DNA of 64,000 bases from Hymenobacter ruricola (GTDB lineage: Bacteria; Bacteroidota; Bacteroidia; Cytophagales; Hymenobacteraceae), in assembly GCF_015694525.1 (NCBI RefSeq), contig NZ_JADQDM010000004.1:310001-374000 (forward strand). The letters run 5' to 3'. This document shows, piece by piece, positions 61,749 through 64,000 of this stretch. The translations under genes were made by a program, and so were the position numbers. The notes beneath the pieces are model-generated. The model was not told where the DNA came from. It did not search any database and saw only the letters and a list, made by a program, of their open reading frames with translations. Every line of letters starts with the position of its first letter. Positions within the stretch are counted from its first letter, which is position 1.

Positions 61749-61771
61749 TCGTCCGTTCAATTACAGCAACC

Positions 61772-64000
61772 CTAAAACTTATACGCCACTGAGCCCACGA
61801 TGCTGCGCAGCTTTTGCGGAGTCAGGGTAGTGTAGCCAAGCCAATACTTCTGGTCGGTGAGGTTGTCGACTTTGGCCGAGACGCGGAACTTGGACTGGTC
61901 GTAGAAAATACTGGCGGTGAGCACCGTGTAGGCCGGCAGCGTGAAGACGCCCTGCGAGACGCTGTTCAAAATTTTGTTGTCGCTGGCGTAGTTGCCCCCG
62001 ATGCCCGCGCCGAGGCCCTTAAGCCGGCCCTCGGGCTGGCGGTAGCTCACCCAGGCATTGGCTAGGTAGGGCGACGAGGCCGTGGCGGGCCGGCGGCCGT
62101 TCAAGTCCTCGTTGGTATCCACCACCAGGGAGTAATTATAGGCGAAGCCGCCCACGAGGTTCAGGCCCGGCAGCGGGTTGGCCGTCAGGTTTAGCTCGGC
62201 GCCGCGGCTCCACTGGCTGCCGTCCTGGGCGCTGGTGGTGGCCGTGAGGGTGCGCAGGATGTTCTGCACCCGGATGTCGTAGTAGCTCACGGTGGCGCTC
62301 ACCCGGCCACCGGCCGCGTCCAGCTTCACGCCGGCTTCCACCTGGTTGGCCCGCTCGGGGGTGGTGATGCGCGGCTGGTTACCTGCATCCTGGTAGGTGG
62401 TATTCAGGTTGCGGAAGCTGTTCTGGTAGTTGGCAAACAGCGCCACCCGGTCTTTTACGGGCTGATACACCAACCCGAACTTTGGCGAAACCGCCGTTTG
62501 CTTGTACGATTCTACTGGGAAGTAGACCAGCCCACCGTTATTGTCGTAGCGGTCGACGCGCACAGCCGCCAGCACGCTCAGCTGGTCGGTCAGGTTGAGC
62601 ACGTCGGAAGCGAAGGCGCTGTAGGTGTTCACCTTGGTCGTGACCGGGTAGTGCGGCGGCGCGGCGGCGGCGTAGGCCGCATCCACGGCGGCGCCATTGA
62701 AGGTGCGGTAGTCGTAGCCCGCCACGCCCACCGGCACCATGTCAATGGTCCCGCCAAAAAAGTCCAGGCCGGAATCAATGCGCAGGAAATCAAGCCCCAG
62801 CACCACGCGATTGCGCAGCCCGCCCAGTTGAAAATCCCCATTGAAAAGCTGCTGCACCTCGTAGGTATCGCTGTGGCTGTTTTGCGTCGACTGGTCGGCC
62901 CGGTCCAGGTGATGGACGCCGGGCCGGCGCGCAAAGCCCGGGGGAATCCCTGCCTGGGGATTCGCGGCTTCCAGCGAGTCCAGGGCGTATCTCGTGTTCG
63001 ATATCAGGTAGAAGTATGGGCCTTTGCCCTGCGAGTAGCTGCGGCTCGACGTGAGGTAGGTGGTGGAGGTGAAGCTGGGCGAAATGCGGTAGCGCACCTG
63101 CGCAAACAGGTTGGTGCTGCGCGAGTCCTGCGTCAGGCCCGGCCCCTGGTACGACTGCCGGTAGTCGAGCGGCGCTTCATCGGCCCGCGAAAAGCCTAGG
63201 TACTGGGTGTTTTCACGGTAGTTGAAGTAAATGAGCTGCTTGCCAATGTTGCTGCCCCGATAGATTTCCGCGTCCAGGTTAATGGTCAGGCGGTCGGTGG
63301 GGCTGAACTGCAGGCTGGGCGCAATGGCCAGATTTTTCGCGTAGCCGGCGTAGCCCACGTTCTGGAAATTGTCTTCGTAGTTGTAGGCCGTGTTCAGGCG
63401 GAAAGCCAGCGTTTTGGCGGCGTTGAGCGGCGTGTTCACGTCGGCGCTCACCCGGTGGAAGCCGTAGCTGCCACCCGATACGGACACTTCGCCCCCAAAC
63501 GTTTCGAACGGCTTCTTGGTCACGCGGTTGAGCAAGCCCCCGTACGACGTCAGCGCGCTGCCGTACAGCGTGGCCGACGGTCCTTTGATAACTTCGAGCT
63601 TCTCTAGGTTCACCGCGTCGATGGTGTTGGTCACGTTGCCGGCCACGCCGTTGCGCAGCTGGCTCGACACCACAAAGCCCCGGCTGGCGTAGAACGCGCC
63701 ACCGTCGCCGCCACGGCCGGTGGCGTCCCACATTTTCTGCAGGCCCGGCACGTTGCGCGTCGCATCCTCCACCGAAAAAACAACCTGCTCGGTCAGCAAT
63801 TCCTTGCCCACGGTGGCGTACACCTGCGGATTTTCGAGGTTTTTGAGCGGCATTTTGGCCACGTCGACGCTGTTGGAGCGGTTAAACTTATTGGTGCGCG
63901 CGCCCTGCACGATGACTTCCTGCAGCTCGGCCGTGCTTTCGGCCAGCCGGAAATCCACCTTCGCCCGCTGGCCGGCTTCCACCGTCACCTGTTGCTGCGC
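61772..64000 (-). CDS. TonB-dependent siderophore receptor (5' end outside the window)
   Basis: The 743 codons in the window lack the start; the frame is open to base 64000. The visible N-terminus (AQQQVTVEAGQRAKVDFRLAES) is the end of a carboxypeptidase-like regulatory domain. ELQEVIVQGAR then leads to the plug with SVEDATRNVPGLQK and NLEKLEVIKGPSATLYGSALTSYGGLLNRVTKKPF, typical of FhuA/FpvA-type receptors. The 22-strand barrel ends at YWLGYTTLTPQKLRSIVGSVAYKF with the terminal Phe. It binds a ferric siderophore or similar compound at the outer membrane and needs TonB. It lies upstream of the PepSY gene. Confidence 0.95.
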   Translation of the reverse strand, partial: AQQQVTVEAGQRAKVDFRLAESTAELQEVIVQGARTNKFNRSNSVDVAKMPLKNLENPQVYATVGKELLTEQVVFSVEDATRNVPGLQKMWDATGRGGDGGAFYASRGFVVSSQLRNGVAGNVTNTIDAVNLEKLEVIKGPSATLYGSALTSYGGLLNRVTKKPFETFGGEVSVSGGSYGFHRVSADVNTPLNAAKTLAFRLNTAYNYEDNFQNVGYAGYAKNLAIAPSLQFSPTDRLTINLDAEIYRGSNIGKQLIYFNYRENTQYLGFSRADEAPLDYRQSYQGPGLTQDSRSTNLFAQVRYRISPSFTSTTYLTSSRSYSQGKGPYFYLISNTRYALDSLEAANPQAGIPPGFARRPGVHHLDRADQSTQNSHSDTYEVQQLFNGDFQLGGLRNRVVLGLDFLRIDSGLDFFGGTIDMVPVGVAGYDYRTFNGAAVDAAYAAAAPPHYPVTTKVNTYSAFASDVLNLTDQLSVLAAVRVDRYDNNGGLVYFPVESYKQTAVSPKFGLVYQPVKDRVALFANYQNSFRNLNTTYQDAGNQPRITTPERANQVEAGVKLDAAGGRVSATVSYYDIRVQNILRTLTATTSAQDGSQWSRGAELNLTANPLPGLNLVGGFAYNYSLVVDTNEDLNGRRPATASSPYLANAWVSYRQPEGRLKGLGAGIGGNYASDNKILNSVSQGVFTLPAYTVLTASIFYDQSKFRVSAKVDNLTDQKYWLGYTTLTPQKLRSIVGSVAYKF

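Overview
The window looks like chromosome of a GC-rich Bacteroidota, most probably a Hymenobacter-type member of the Cytophagales. The reasons are several proteins ending in type IX secretion (T9SS) sorting domains, the PVELTSF-type domain before two of those tails, -7 promoter boxes of the TAnnTTTG type with no Shine-Dalgarno signal, a BlaI/M56 pair, LytTR signalling, and SusD-free but TonB-linked outer-membrane uptake. The organism name is inference; only the phylum is well supported.

Layout. 1-8.2 kb (all minus): a cut-off secreted protein, its paralogue (a seven-repeat propeller with a T9SS tail), an M13 lipoprotein peptidase, a BlaI repressor/M56 sensor operon with a visible double operator inside its promoter, a small cytosolic protein and a TetA-like exporter. 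8.2-10 kb: a two-helix membrane peptide, an initiator tRNA with its promoter and terminator, and a small lipoprotein. 9.9-11.7 kb: a LytS/LytTR-like two-component pair. 12-18.8 kb (plus): radical SAM protein, family 2 glycosyltransferase and a giant DUF2339 membrane protein carrying three tandem copies of one membrane module. 19.0-19.7 kb: a decayed IS5-like element. 19.8-26.5 kb (minus): a surface fibre of fifteen 17-residue repeats, a T9SS protein, a frameshifted acyltransferase-like gene, the stump of a ThiF/Rv1355c-like gene and TrpB2. 27-35.3 kb (minus): FAD oxidoreductase, secreted protein, M48-like peptidase, methyltransferase and a UvrA paralogue without the UvrB-binding domain. 35.3-44.8 kb: an AT-rich island leading into a 2986-residue secreted adhesin. 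45-50.2 kb: MsrB, NCS1 permease, small secreted protein, M1 aminopeptidase lipoprotein. 50.3-55.5 kb: disordered protein, ferredoxin reductase, GNAT, and an osmoprotectant-type ABC transporter. 55.6-64 kb: M28 peptidase, pirin, GH43 lipoprotein, bacilliredoxin, PepSY membrane protein and a TonB-dependent siderophore receptor that runs off the right edge.

How the genes work together. The main theme is the cell envelope: secreted repeat proteins, five unrelated zinc peptidase families (M13, M56, M48, M1, M28), a carbohydrate hydrolase, and a receptor/PepSY pair for iron. Two regulatory units are readable: BlaI with its sensor peptidase, and the LytS-like kinase overlapping its LytTR regulator.

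The most unusual reading is the ABC transporter at 52.7-55.5 kb. The substrate-binding half of its permease/binding fusion has its two lobes in swapped order (a circular permutation), and the ATPase of the same operon carries a 12-unit, AT-rich 21-bp in-frame minisatellite. Intergenic spaces also hold a family of about 90-115 bp inverted-repeat (REPIN-like) elements.
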